From positions 186,001 to 250,000 of the forward strand of contig NZ_FWXV01000006.1 of NCBI RefSeq assembly GCF_900176515.1: a stretch of DNA of 64,000 nucleotides, read 5' to 3'. Origin of the DNA: Kibdelosporangium aridum (GTDB lineage Bacteria > Actinomycetota > Actinomycetes > Mycobacteriales > Pseudonocardiaceae). The translations under genes and the position numbers were made by a program. Position 1 is the stretch's first letter; every line of letters begins with the position of its first letter. Below the pieces are notes generated by a model. It was not told the origin of the DNA. It did not search any database and was given only the letters and a program-made list of their open reading frames with translations. Positions 42,006 to 50,283 of this stretch are shown here, in pieces.

Positions 42006-42420
42006 GTGGACGATCAGCGAAAGCGCCACCTGGTGCGATTGTCGCAGAAGTACCTCGTCAACCCGCCCGCCAGGCTCGCGGTCTTCCTCGGACTCGCGCC
42101 GGGGCCACACAATCATCGAGACGACCGGCCGGCGGACCGGGAAGCGCCGCTGGACCGTCGTTGGTGTTCTCCAGGACGGCCATCGCTGTGGATCGTGGCG
42201 GAGCAGGGCCGTCACTCGGACTATGTACGGAACCTGGAAGCCAATCCTTTGGTGCGGGTGTGGGTCCGGCGTGGCTGGCGGCGTGGCGAGGCCACTGTGG
42301 TTGGAATCGGACGACCCACAGGCCAGACTGGACGCGTTCGAACGGCCTTGGCACGCGAAGGCCGTTCGGCGGGCCGGTACCTCATTGCTGTCAGTGCGGA
42401 TTGATCTCACCGGGCGATGA
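42006..42420 (+). pseudogene. DDN-like nitroreductase (deazaflavin/F420-dependent family) with three frameshifts
   Basis: The protein is readable only by changing frame three times. It starts VDDQRKRHLVRLSQKYLV with AAGGAAG five bases before a GTG. Near 42100 it moves to a second frame for HTIIETTGRRTGKRRWTVV, near 42175 it returns for PSLWIVAEQGRHSDYVRNLE, and near 42305 it leaves again for ESDDPQARLDAFERPW, ending at 42420. Pieced together these give a continuous member of the deazaflavin-dependent nitroreductase family, with the R-R-T-G-x-x-R motif. Each segment is well preserved, so the damage is recent or reflects base-calling errors. Confidence 0.75.
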
Positions 42421-42497
42421 CGTCGCAGCAGGACCGGCGTCGCGAGCTTTCTTCAGGCTCTGGCAATTGAGTCCACACCCTCAATCGCCGGAGTCTC

Positions 42498-42770
42498 CTA
42501 CTGTCGAATCGTGCCGTGAATCGTGCGAAGGCCCATCACGCACACGTCGCAGAGTTCGCCGGTCTGGTGCGAGCCTTGCGCGGGGAAGCCACCGAGAGCG
42601 CGGAACGGCACCGCTTGCGCTCCGCACAAGGTCAGAGACGCCTCACCGGTCAGCGGTTCATCCAAGTGCGTCCGCCCCGGAATGATCACCACGTGGAGGA
42701 TCGGCGGTTCATCCGTGCCCAGCGCCCACACCAGTTCGGACAGCTGCGGGACCCGGTCCGCGTCAGACAT
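42498..42770 (-). CDS. Conserved small actinobacterial protein, unknown function
   Basis: 90 residues. GAGAGGAAA lies about seven bases before the ATG. The sequence LHVVIIPGRTHLDEPLTG, then EASLTLCGAQAVPFRALGG, and a C-terminal GELCDVCV pair of cysteines look like a genuine folded protein of a type often seen near actinobacterial XRE regulators. No function is known to me. The start overlaps the C-terminal coding part of the next minus-strand gene. Confidence 0.6.
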   Translation of the reverse strand: MSDADRVPQLSELVWALGTDEPPILHVVIIPGRTHLDEPLTGEASLTLCGAQAVPFRALGGFPAQGSHQTGELCDVCVMGLRTIHGTIRQ

Positions 42771-42997
42771 GCTGCTTTCCTCTCAACGTCCACAGTAGAA
42801 CGTGGTGTCCGCGTCTGTCGTCGCGTCGCCTGATCGCATGCTGAACATCTGTTGCGGTCGTTGATGAGGTTGCCGTCGATCAGCACGCACACGGCGCCGC
42901 AGCGGGCGAACCACAACGGAGTGCCGTCGAACTGGATCGAAGGCGCGTCAGAATCCACAATGTGGGTCAGTTGCCGGAACACACCCGCGCCGAGCAT
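42686..42997 (-). CDS. Small Cys-containing protein, unknown function
   Basis: 103 codons. The N-terminal two-thirds (FRQLTHIVDSDAPSIQFDG, TPLWFARCGAVCVLIDGN, then NRCSACDQATRR) looks like a small zinc-binding protein with a Cys-x2-Cys pair. The C-terminal ~35 residues overlap the next gene by 85 nt and are less convincing, so the true stop may be earlier after a frameshift. Confidence 0.45.
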   Translation of the reverse strand: MLGAGVFRQLTHIVDSDAPSIQFDGTPLWFARCGAVCVLIDGNLINDRNRCSACDQATRRQTRTPRSTVDVERKAACLTRTGSRSCPNWCGRWARMNRRSSTW

Positions 42998-43051
42998 CGT
43001 ATAAGTCCCTACGCCGAGTAGATGGAGTCAGGAAGCGATCCGCCGGGTTGA

Positions 43052-43546
43052 TCAACGCACACCGCACATCGGTGAGGTCGAGGCGGACCGGGTGGCCGCC
43101 AGGACGGCCGTCCACGGTGGCAGGTCGCGGCCGACCGTCGGCCCACTCGCCCACCGAACCACGCCGCTGTCCAACCGTGAGGGAGGCAGCGGGATGAAGG
43201 TTCCTAGCTTCTGCAAACGAACGCCGAGGTGACTCAGGGCACTCAACGTTCTTGTACTGATCGAAGTGGCGGGCCCGGTGAGGAATATCCAATCCGGGCA
43301 GTCACCGGGCAGCGCGATCACCGGGCCGGCGAGCATCTGCTGGGACAACAGCGACTGAGTCTCGACGCCGAGCTCAGCCCGCATGACGATGGCGTTCACG
43401 TTCTCCGAAACGGCGAGTACGAGACGCCTGGTTGCGGGATCGACGCCGGTCGGCCAGCCGTAGAGATGCTGGTAAGCCATGGCCCTTGCCGCTGCACCGT
43501 CCAGAAGGGACGCTTGTTCGTCGAGGCGAGAGACACTGCCAGGCAC
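43052..43546 (-). CDS. Hypothetical protein resembling the N-terminal domain of bifunctional DNA primase/polymerase
   Basis: 164 residues from a GTG at 43546, with GAAGGTG seven bases upstream. Blocks include RLVLAVSENVNAIVMRAELG, MLAGPVIALPGDCPDWIFLTG, and GTFIPLPPSRLDSGVVRW. The last, a PPS-x-L-x-x-G-x-x-R-W pattern, recalls Prim-Pol-like proteins common in actinomycetes, usually as short stand-alone copies near XRE genes. Catalytic residues could not be verified, so a role in replication should not be assumed. Probably transcribed with the two genes that follow on this strand. Confidence 0.55.
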   Translation of the reverse strand: MPGSVSRLDEQASLLDGAAARAMAYQHLYGWPTGVDPATRRLVLAVSENVNAIVMRAELGVETQSLLSQQMLAGPVIALPGDCPDWIFLTGPATSISTRTLSALSHLGVRLQKLGTFIPLPPSRLDSGVVRWASGPTVGRDLPPWTAVLAATRSASTSPMCGVR

Positions 43547-43693
43547 AGTGAGACACCTTCCTCGTCTTCTCCTTCGCTGGCGTCGTTTCTCGTCAGCGGT
43601 TACCGGTGGAAAACCGGCTGCGGTGGAACCCGGCGGGGGACAGGAGGCAGCGAGTCCCACCGCGGCCGGTACCGGACGGCTCGACGGAGTACG

Positions 43694-43966
43694 TCACGCC
43701 GTCCGGTGGTTTTCGAGTGCCGATTTCGAGGGCATGTCAGCCTGGATGTTCGTCTGCGTCCGGCCCAGACCGAGCCCGCGTGCGCCGACTGTCTCCAATG
43801 CCAGACGTAGTACGGGATCTGGCGGGCGCCCACGCGGACGTCGGTGCGCCGCAGTGGTTTCAGTGCTGGAGTGTCTGGTGAGACGGTTGGCGATCGCACG
43901 CGACGCGACATCTATGCCGACCGTGCCGACCGTGCCGACCGTGCCGACGATGAAGTAGTCGAGCAC
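43694..43966 (-). CDS. Doubtful ORF covering a 9-bp repeat
   Basis: 90 codons from a GTG 4 nt after the stop of the neighbouring gene. The beginning is LDYFIVGTVGTVGTVGIDVASRAIANRL, where the GTV repeats come from the 9-bp tandem repeat. The rest is Arg/Pro-rich without a recognisable motif. Confidence 0.25.
   Translation of the reverse strand: MLDYFIVGTVGTVGTVGIDVASRAIANRLTRHSSTETTAAHRRPRGRPPDPVLRLALETVGARGLGLGRTQTNIQADMPSKSALENHRTA
43916..43948 (+). repeat. 9-bp tandem repeat, about 3.7 copies
   Basis: The unit GCCGACCGT is repeated exactly three times and then partially. It could be hypervariable by slippage. On the minus strand it would encode Gly-Thr-Val repeats. Confidence 0.9.
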
Positions 43967-43969
43967 GAT

Positions 43970-44338
43970 CTAATCCCGTCGCTGGGGCTGGGATGCGGTG
44001 AGGCCAGGGACCCGCGCCAACCCAGCCTCACCGCGGCTGGGATGCCGGGCGGCGACAGACAACACCCGAGGGGAGGAGACGCCGCTGTGCCGCCCGGCCG
44101 CATCGGTGCCTGCCCTAGCGGGGAACGGAATCCCGGCACCGGAGGTTTTTCCATACTTGCGTGTGTTGGTCGCTTTTCGAATCGCCGTGTGCAGCTGGCG
44201 AGCCTGCGCCGTCGTGAAGTAGGCGATCTCGCCGTGCGGTAGCGTCAACGCGATCATTCCGTCGATACTTGTCACTCTCACGGAGCAGCGTCGTCCGACA
44301 GCGTCTCGACAATTGGCCGCCCACTCGATCCGAATCAT
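43970..44338 (-). CDS. Small conserved actinobacterial protein divergent from the XRE/DUF397 pair
   Basis: 122 residues from ATG 44338. The first half (MIRIEWAANCRDAVGRRC, then MIALTLPHGEIAYFTTAQARQL and HTAIRKAT) has the look of short proteins commonly encoded divergently from XRE/DUF397 pairs in Streptomyces and relatives. The second half is low-complexity and Arg/Ser-rich. Function unknown. Confidence 0.55.
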   Translation of the reverse strand: MIRIEWAANCRDAVGRRCSVRVTSIDGMIALTLPHGEIAYFTTAQARQLHTAIRKATNTRKYGKTSGAGIPFPARAGTDAAGRHSGVSSPRVLSVAARHPSRGEAGLARVPGLTASQPQRRD

Positions 44339-44611
44339 CTTGCACTCTTTCGTGCTTACGTGCGATGTGAATGTCAATTCGAAGGCAACAGAACACGGCC
44401 CTCCGAGAGTTCGCCCCGGATGACGCAACATCGTGAACTTCTGCGCCTCCGGCCACTGTCCGGCCGGTCGTTTGATGTCGTCGTACAGTGTGGCTTGGAA
44501 TGTACGGCGCTGTACATCGCCCATGGGTGTTGTCGAAGCATTAGCCTGACTGGCCCTATCGCAAGTCAGCACGTCTGGTGGAAGCTCCGCAGCGGCGAGA
44601 GGAGTGACCAG

Positions 44612-45466
44612 GTGACATCCGACTACAGCCCCACTGTCCGGCGCAGGCGGCTCGACGCCGAACTGCGGCGCCATCGGGAGATGACTGGTAAGAAGATCGA
44701 GGAAGTCGCCGAATACCTTGGTTGCAAGTACCCGAAGATATCTCGCATCGAGAATGGACATGGCTCCATCAGTCCTGGCGATGTCCGTCTGATGTTGGAT
44801 TTCTATGGAGTGTATGGTCCTGAAGCCGAACGCCTGATCCAGCTCGCGAAGGATTCTCGCGTGAAGGGCTGGTGGCACGGCTATGGTGATGTACTACGGG
44901 AATGGCTCGCGACCTACGTCGGGTTGGAGGCGGAAGCCTCCGCGAGTCATGTGTACGAGGGTGAGGTGGTTACCGGACTCCTACAGACACGGGAATATGC
45001 TCGGGCGGTCACGCTGGCGACCGTGAACGGAATGTCAGCGGACGGAGTCGACCGGCGGGTGACGCTGAGGATGAAGCGTCAGGACAGGCTGCACGACGAG
45101 CGGCCGATCGAATTGTGGGCAGTGCACAGTGAGGCGGCTCTGAGACGTCCGGTGGGTGGTAATGTCGTGATGCGGAATCAGCTTCGTCACCTCATGGAAC
45201 TCGCGGAGCTGCCGCATGTAAACATGCAGGTGCTGCCCATTTCCGTAGGCGAGCATCCGGCGATGACCGGCCCTTTTACGATCCTCAAGTTTCGTGAGGA
45301 TGCCGACCCTGACGTCGTCTATCTCGACACCCCGGTCGGCGGTCTCTACCTGGAGAAGGACAACGAAATCACGGACTACACGCGCATATTTGACCAGCTT
45401 CGGAGGCTGGCGACGGATCCGGAGGTCACCATCAGTTTCATCCACAAGATCGCCAAGGAGTTGTAG
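44612..45466 (+). CDS. XRE-family regulator with DUF5753 domain
   Basis: 284 residues. The N-terminal HTH (RRHREMTGKKIEEVAEYLG, then YPKISRIENGHGSIS) is followed by the DUF5753 region, with WWHGYGDVLREWLATYVGLE, ASHVYEGEVVTGLLQTREYARA, and MQVLPISVGEHPAMTGPFTI. This family is typical of actinomycetes and almost always precedes a DUF397 gene, as here; some pairs affect development or antibiotic production. AGGAG lies about seven bases before the GTG at 44612. The open frame begins much earlier, but that part shows no homology and overlaps the divergent gene. Confidence 0.9.
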   Translation: MTSDYSPTVRRRRLDAELRRHREMTGKKIEEVAEYLGCKYPKISRIENGHGSISPGDVRLMLDFYGVYGPEAERLIQLAKDSRVKGWWHGYGDVLREWLATYVGLEAEASASHVYEGEVVTGLLQTREYARAVTLATVNGMSADGVDRRVTLRMKRQDRLHDERPIELWAVHSEAALRRPVGGNVVMRNQLRHLMELAELPHVNMQVLPISVGEHPAMTGPFTILKFREDADPDVVYLDTPVGGLYLEKDNEITDYTRIFDQLRRLATDPEVTISFIHKIAKEL

Positions 45467-45676
45467 TTGATCAGTCAAGAAATCGTGATACCGAAGGACA
45501 CGATCTGGCGAAAGGCCAGCCGTAGCGTTGGTGAAGGCGCCTGCGTCGAGGTCGGCCCGTTTCCTGGTCATACCGCGACGCGGGATTCCAAGAACGCCTC
45601 CGGCCCCGTGCTGGTGTTCGGCGAGGGCGAGTGGACCGTGTTTCTCGAGTCCGTGAAGTGCGGTCTCCTCAGCTAG
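45467..45676 (+). CDS. DUF397 protein, partner of the XRE regulator
   Basis: 69 residues from a TTG directly after the regulator's stop. WRKASRSVGEGACVEVG, then TRDSKNASGPVLVFGEGEW match the DUF397 consensus (W-R-K-S-S ... C-V-E-V ... R-D-S-K-x-P-x-G-P-x-L). Such proteins probably antagonise or assist the paired XRE regulator. Intact, unlike the copy at 32017. Confidence 0.88.
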   Translation: MISQEIVIPKDTIWRKASRSVGEGACVEVGPFPGHTATRDSKNASGPVLVFGEGEWTVFLESVKCGLLS

Positions 45677-45689
45677 TTGTCATGTCAAT

Positions 45690-46731
45690 CCTCCGGGGCG
45701 TTCTCGAGCCGCGGAGATAAGCGTTGCCCGGCGCGGGGACAGGACCCGCTCCGACGCGCGCAGGCGCCGGGCACCACAACACCGCTCACCGTCTATTGCT
45801 CGTATGCCACCACCGGCGGGCATGCGCTGGTCGGGACCCGGATCTATCTGCCCGAGGACCGACTTGCCGATGTGGCCCGCCGGGACGCGGCCGGCGTCCC
45901 CGAGGATGTGACGTTTCGGGCCAAACCCCAACTGGCCCAAGACATTCTCACCGGCATGATCGCTGATGACACCATGCCGCCATGGGTCGCGGGTGACGAG
46001 GTCTGCGGCCGCTCAGGTCCCTTACGGAAGTTCTTGCAGGACAACGGGATCGGGTACGTGATGGGGTCGGGTGCGCCTTCCGGGCTGAGCTGGTCCGGCC
46101 GGCGGATGCGCGCCGACGCCGTCGTGGCCACTCACCTGACCAGCCGCAAGCATCAGCGGCGGTGGGCGGATCTGCTCGGTGACCGGGTCCAAAGGTGAGC
46201 GCGCCTCCGCGTGGGCCTGGCTGACCACCACCAGCCCCGGCACTTCCTGCTGATCCACAAACACCTGCACACCCGCGAGCTGGTCTTCCACTATGCCTAC
46301 GTGCCACCCGGGCAGCCGGTCACGCTGATGGCCCTGGTGCGGGGCGCCTGCCTGCGCTGGCCGGTCGAGGAGGACTTCGAGTTCGGCAAAGACCACTTCG
46401 GACTCGACCACTCCCAGGTCCGCCTGCACACCGCCCTGGCCCGGCGCATCGTGCTCACCCTAGCCGCGCTCGCCGTCACCGTCGCTCAGGCCAGAACCCG
46501 CGCATCCGCCCCTGATTCTGCCCGCCACCCCCGACGTCCAGCCGCCCGGGGATCGCGGTCTGATTGCCCTGACCGTCGCCGAGGTCAAACGCCTGGGTTA
46601 ACCTCGTCATCCGCCACCTGCAAGCCGAAACCCATCACCTGCACTGGGTCTGGTGGCGACGACGCCACCAAGCCCGCGCCCGCTGGTTCCATTACCGCGC
46701 CCGGCTCCGCCGCCACATGGCCACTGCATGA
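45690..46731 (+). pseudogene. IS701-type (SRSO17-like) transposase remnant
   Basis: Pieces of a DDE transposase appear in different frames: a middle part with VYCSYATTGGHALVGTRIYLP, AAGVPEDVTFRAKPQLAQ and WVAGDEVCGRSGPLRKFL up to about 46130, a later part with RHFLLIHKHLHTRELVFHYAY and WPVEEDFEFGKDHFGLDHSQVR, and a C-terminal THHLHWVWWRRRHQARAR piece ending at a TGA at 46729-46731. The N-terminus is missing and at least two frameshifts separate the rest. Intact terminal inverted repeats were not recognised. An inactive insertion-sequence relic. Confidence 0.8.
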
Positions 46732-48035
46732 CGAGATCCGCGACTGCCGCTCCGGTGTCGCGGCGATTGGGGTGGCACAAGAGTTCCAGCGAGTCTGGAC
46801 CGCCTACGAGCGGCAGAGCCCGACCGGGGCGGTGCAGTGGTGGTTCACCAAGGCCGACCGGCGGGTGAGCTGTTACTACTTTTACTTGTGGGACATCGAC
46901 TTCGGTCCGGCGTTCGTCAAGGGGTGTACCTACTTTCCTTATCCGGCCAAGGTGTGGCTCAACGGACACGAGTGGGCCAAATGTCAGGCCGAGCGGGCCG
47001 GGATCGGCTTTACCGAGCTGTCCAACGGGTTCGCGGCAACCGACGATCCGGTGGTACTGCAAGCGATCTGTGACCGGCTCGGCCCCGGCGTGATCAACGT
47101 CTTCCTCCAACGCTGGTTCTCGCGGCTGCCGCTGCCGTTCACCAACAAATCGGGATGCCGGCTACTGGTGGGAGACCTCGATGCGACAGATCGAGATCTC
47201 CCGCACGATCGTGTTCGACGCACCCCGCCATGCCCGCGGGTTCTTCGAGGCGCTCATCGTGGACAATCTCGACCTTGGCCGCCCGCACAATGTGGAAATC
47301 ATCTTCAACCGCCGCATCCGGCGCGACACCCAGGGGACCTTCCGCACCGATCGATCGCCGCGACAACGGCAGGGTGCTGGTCAACGTGTTCTACAAGCAC
47401 TCTCGCACCAAGCAACACCTGAAAGACGGCCGGGCGATGCGCATCGAGACCGTCATCAACGCACCCCGGGATCTGGGCTGCAACGCCCGCCTGCCCAACC
47501 TCGACGAACTCTCGGCGAAGGCTCGTGCATGCAACCAGCGGATCCTGCATGCTGAACGTGTCGGCCAGGGCTGTGTCCTTGCGAGTCCAGCCTTTGAGCG
47601 GATCGCGCACCCCACCGTGGATGGGCGGGGCGGAGGACCCCGGCCCTGAGGTTCGGCGATCCTCGGGTCATGGCCCTGACCGGCGCACTCTGCCAGACGC
47701 TGCTCGCCGCAACCGGCTTCACCAACAAGAACCTCCGTGTCTTGATCGCCGGGCTGCTCGGCAGCGACTACCGCCCCGGACAGATGACCTACGACCTGCG
47801 CCGGCTACGCCTGGCCGGACTCATCCGCCGCCTGCCACACACCAACCGCTACGTCATCACCGACGACGGCATCCGCATCGCCGTCTTCTACACCAAGATC
47901 TACAACCGGCTGCTCATTCCACTTACCGCCGCCGACCAACCCCAAGCCCCGCTCGAATTACGCCAGGCCCTGCGCACACTTGATCGCCATGTCGACGGCT
48001 ACGCCGATCGCGCCCGGCTCACACCCGCCGCCTGA
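46732..48035 (+). pseudogene. Fragmented large conserved actinobacterial protein, unknown function
   Basis: Segments of one protein follow each other in three frames. The first, to about 47180, has CYYFYLWDIDFGPAFVKGCTY, then YPAKVWLNGHEWAKCQ and DRLGPGVINVFLQRWF. The second, 47181 to about 47360, has MRQIEISRTIVFDAPRHARG. The third, to about 47648, has NVFYKHSRTKQHLKDGRAMR and ERVGQGCVLASPAFERIA. The last, 47670-48035, has MALTGALCQTLLAATGFTNK and TYDLRRLRLAGLIRRLPHTN. I recognise the arrangement from hypothetical proteins scattered in actinobacterial genomes, often near mobile elements, but know no function. The C-terminal segment reads like a winged-helix domain. The gene is broken by at least three frameshifts and lacks its N-terminus. 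Confidence 0.65.
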
Positions 48036-48310
48036 AACTTGACACAGATGTGAAGAAGCCTGCGACCAAAGATCGCTAGCCTGGTTTCTGTACGGAGGCC
48101 ATGAAAATGGCCGCCTGTGCCCGTCGAGCCGAGAATGCATACTGAGATTTATCCAGCATCTTCTCTCGCGAACGATGATGCTTCAACTGAACCCAAACGC
48201 CGCCACTTGTCGAAAGGCAATCGCGATGAGTAAATGATCCCGTGTCGCGCACTTGTTCTGATCGCCATGTCAACCAATTGTCGAGATCAACGGGCGTGGT
48301 TCATGGGGCT
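48036..48310. other. No gene seen between two pseudogenes
   Basis: About 275 nt, locally less GC-rich than the rest of the window (for example around 48110-48240), with no recognisable coding segment on either strand. Probably non-functional debris between remnants. Confidence 0.3.
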
Positions 48311-48870
48311 GCTGGCGTGGCCGACGGCTTCCGGAAAGTGACCGACATCTGGCGGCCACTACACCGTTGTGGTGTACGACGGGCGTGGCTTTCCGCAGCC
48401 GGCTAGACGGGCCGCGGTACTGCGAGCGCCGACTGCAGACCGACGCCGACGACGTCCGCTGCCTGATCGAGCACCTGAGCGGTGAGCCGGCGACCATCTA
48501 CGGCGCCAGCTCTGGAGGAGCTCAGTCCTGGACCTGCTCGCCCGCCACCCATCCGTGGTGCGCACCATCGTTGCGTTCGAGCCGCCGGCCGTGCGTCGAC
48601 TGCCCGACGGGTTGGACATGGGGACTTCTTCCACGAGGTCACGACCTCTATCGCCGCTCTGGCATCGAACCGGCAGTCAATAAGTTCCGCACGTACGCCC
48701 GCACGGACGTCGCCCGGCAGGTCATGGGCCGTGCCCCCGAGAACGAGGCGAACGCCGCCTACTCGTTCGAGCACGAGCTACGCCGGTATCCGGCCGTCGA
48801 CCTTGATCTTGATGCGCTGATAGCGCGTGCCGACCGGATCGTGCCGCGGTCGGCCGGAACGCTCCAGAAC
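48311..48870 (+). pseudogene. Alpha/beta hydrolase remnant
   Basis: The recognisable pieces are DGPRYCERRLQTDADDVRCL, then LIEHLSGEPATIYGASSGG (nucleophile elbow G-A-S-S-G), then, in another frame, LDLLARHPSVVRTIVAFEPP, and again in the first frame HDLYRRSGIEPAVNKFR and EHELRRYPAVDLDLDAL. At least two internal frameshifts are present, and the C-terminal part with the catalytic His is lost where the next gene starts. Intact relatives are short-chain hydrolases common in actinomycetes. Confidence 0.7.
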
Positions 48871-48890
48871 AGAAAGCGAGTATCAGCCGT

Positions 48891-50006
48891 ATGGCAGTAG
48901 TCATGACCGGAGCCACCGGATTTCTCGGGCTCCACCTGCTTCAGAGACATCTGACAGCTGGCCGTCGGGTAATCGTGCTCGCCCACGTGAATTCCCCGCC
49001 CGCTTGGGAACGCATCGAGTACTTCCTGGCGAACGCCGGAACGGAGAATGTGCCGCCTGCCTTGGTACGCAAGCTCGTCGACGTCGTTGAGGTCGACATC
49101 GCTGAGGACCGGATGGGGCTGTCACGGAAGCAGCACCAGCGCCTTGCGCTCTCCGCCGAGGAGCTGTGGCATGTCGCCGCCTCCGTCACTCTGCACCGAG
49201 ATGACGCGGCGGTGTGGCGTACCAATGTGGTTGGCACAGAACAACTGCTGCGGCTTGCCTCATCGACCGCGCCGCACGTACCGGTGCGCCACGTCAGCAC
49301 GGCATTTGTCGCAGGACGCACCCCGCACCTCGTCACCGAGGACGACAGCCTGCACGTCATCGAATTCGAGAACACCTATGAGAAGTCCAAGCACACCGCA
49401 GAGGGCCTGGTGCGCGACTGGACCCGGTTGACAGGGCGATCGACACTCGTGCTGCGCCCGAGCATTCTGGTGCCGGGCGCGCAGTGGGCATCGGGACTGC
49501 CCACGCACACCCTGGAAACGCTGCACCACTCCGTGGCCGTCGTGACAGCGAGGGCTAAACGGTCCACACCGCGGCTGGTGGTGCGGTTCGCCGGAGACCC
49601 CAGGGCCGGGATCAATCTGCTCCAAGTGGACTGGGCCGCCGAGGCCATGATGCGGTTGGCGGCGCTGCCGCACCGGTCTGGTACCCACATCTTCCATGTG
49701 ACGCATCCGAATGACGTACCAATCCTGACCATCGCCGCCGCGTTCGAGGAGCTGAGCCCGGTCCGGATCAGGATCACCCCCGCGCAGCCCGCCGAACCCA
49801 CGCGCCCGGAGCGGGTACTGTACCGGCGCGTCGCGGGCTTCCTCCCCTACCTTCACCACCGCAGAAGCTTCTCCGGAACACGTCTGGCCCAGGCACTGCC
49901 CCAACTGGCGCCGCCCGCACCGATCGACCGCGGATACCTGGAGCGAGCCCTCGGCGTCTGGGCTGCCAACCAGTCGCCCGCCCGCGGGCTGGGGCACTCC
50001 GCATGA
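48891..50006 (+). CDS. Extended SDR / thioester-reductase-like NAD(P)-dependent oxidoreductase
   Basis: 371 residues. TGATGFLGLHLLQR at the N-terminus is the Rossmann motif; VTLHRDDAAVWRTNVVGTEQ, VRHVSTAFVAGRT and ENTYEKSKHTAE supply the Ser/Thr and Tyr-x3-Lys catalytic residues. It belongs to the extended SDRs that include thioester reductase (Lys2/CAR-type) domains. These reductively release acyl groups from carrier proteins or reduce sugars. With an NRPS encoded 280 nt downstream, reductive handling of an NRPS-bound intermediate is plausible, but the stand-alone form is not diagnostic. The ATG at 48891 lies inside the tail of the hydrolase remnant's frame. Confidence 0.78.
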   Translation: MAVVMTGATGFLGLHLLQRHLTAGRRVIVLAHVNSPPAWERIEYFLANAGTENVPPALVRKLVDVVEVDIAEDRMGLSRKQHQRLALSAEELWHVAASVTLHRDDAAVWRTNVVGTEQLLRLASSTAPHVPVRHVSTAFVAGRTPHLVTEDDSLHVIEFENTYEKSKHTAEGLVRDWTRLTGRSTLVLRPSILVPGAQWASGLPTHTLETLHHSVAVVTARAKRSTPRLVVRFAGDPRAGINLLQVDWAAEAMMRLAALPHRSGTHIFHVTHPNDVPILTIAAAFEELSPVRIRITPAQPAEPTRPERVLYRRVAGFLPYLHHRRSFSGTRLAQALPQLAPPAPIDRGYLERALGVWAANQSPARGLGHSA

Positions 50007-50283
50007 CTCCGCGCAGCGCAACCGACAACAACAGCGGGCACGGAAACGGCAGCCCAGTTATCCCGAACTGCTCGGCGACCTCAAGGTATTGACACCGGAC
50101 GGCGGTCCGCAGGTCTGGGACAGTCCGCTGCCCGGCACACCCGGCCTCTTCGTGGTCGGCGCGCCCTGCTGCAAGGCGATCTGCGCGAGCACGGCAGGGA
50201 AGCCGTCCGGGTCGCCGCCGCGGCACGCCGACTCCTCGCCGGGGCCGCCCGGCAGATCATCCCCATGTCCTGGAAGGCTCGCG
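50003..50283 (+). other. Possible gene remnant between the SDR and the NRPS
   Basis: About 280 nt. A 29-codon frame from ATG 50003 overlaps the SDR stop. After a shift of frame the text LLGDLKVLTPDGGPQVWD, then LPGTPGLFVVG and DLREHGREAVRVAAAARRLL looks like the tail of an enzyme, ending near the NRPS ribosome site. I cannot name the family. It may be the end of a decayed gene or a frameshifted small CDS. Confidence 0.3.

Noticed and set aside
43844-44242. Plus-strand ORF of 132 codons spanning the 9-bp repeat
   Set aside because: It reads as repeat-derived and Arg-rich sequence, antisense to a more plausible small gene at 43970-44338.
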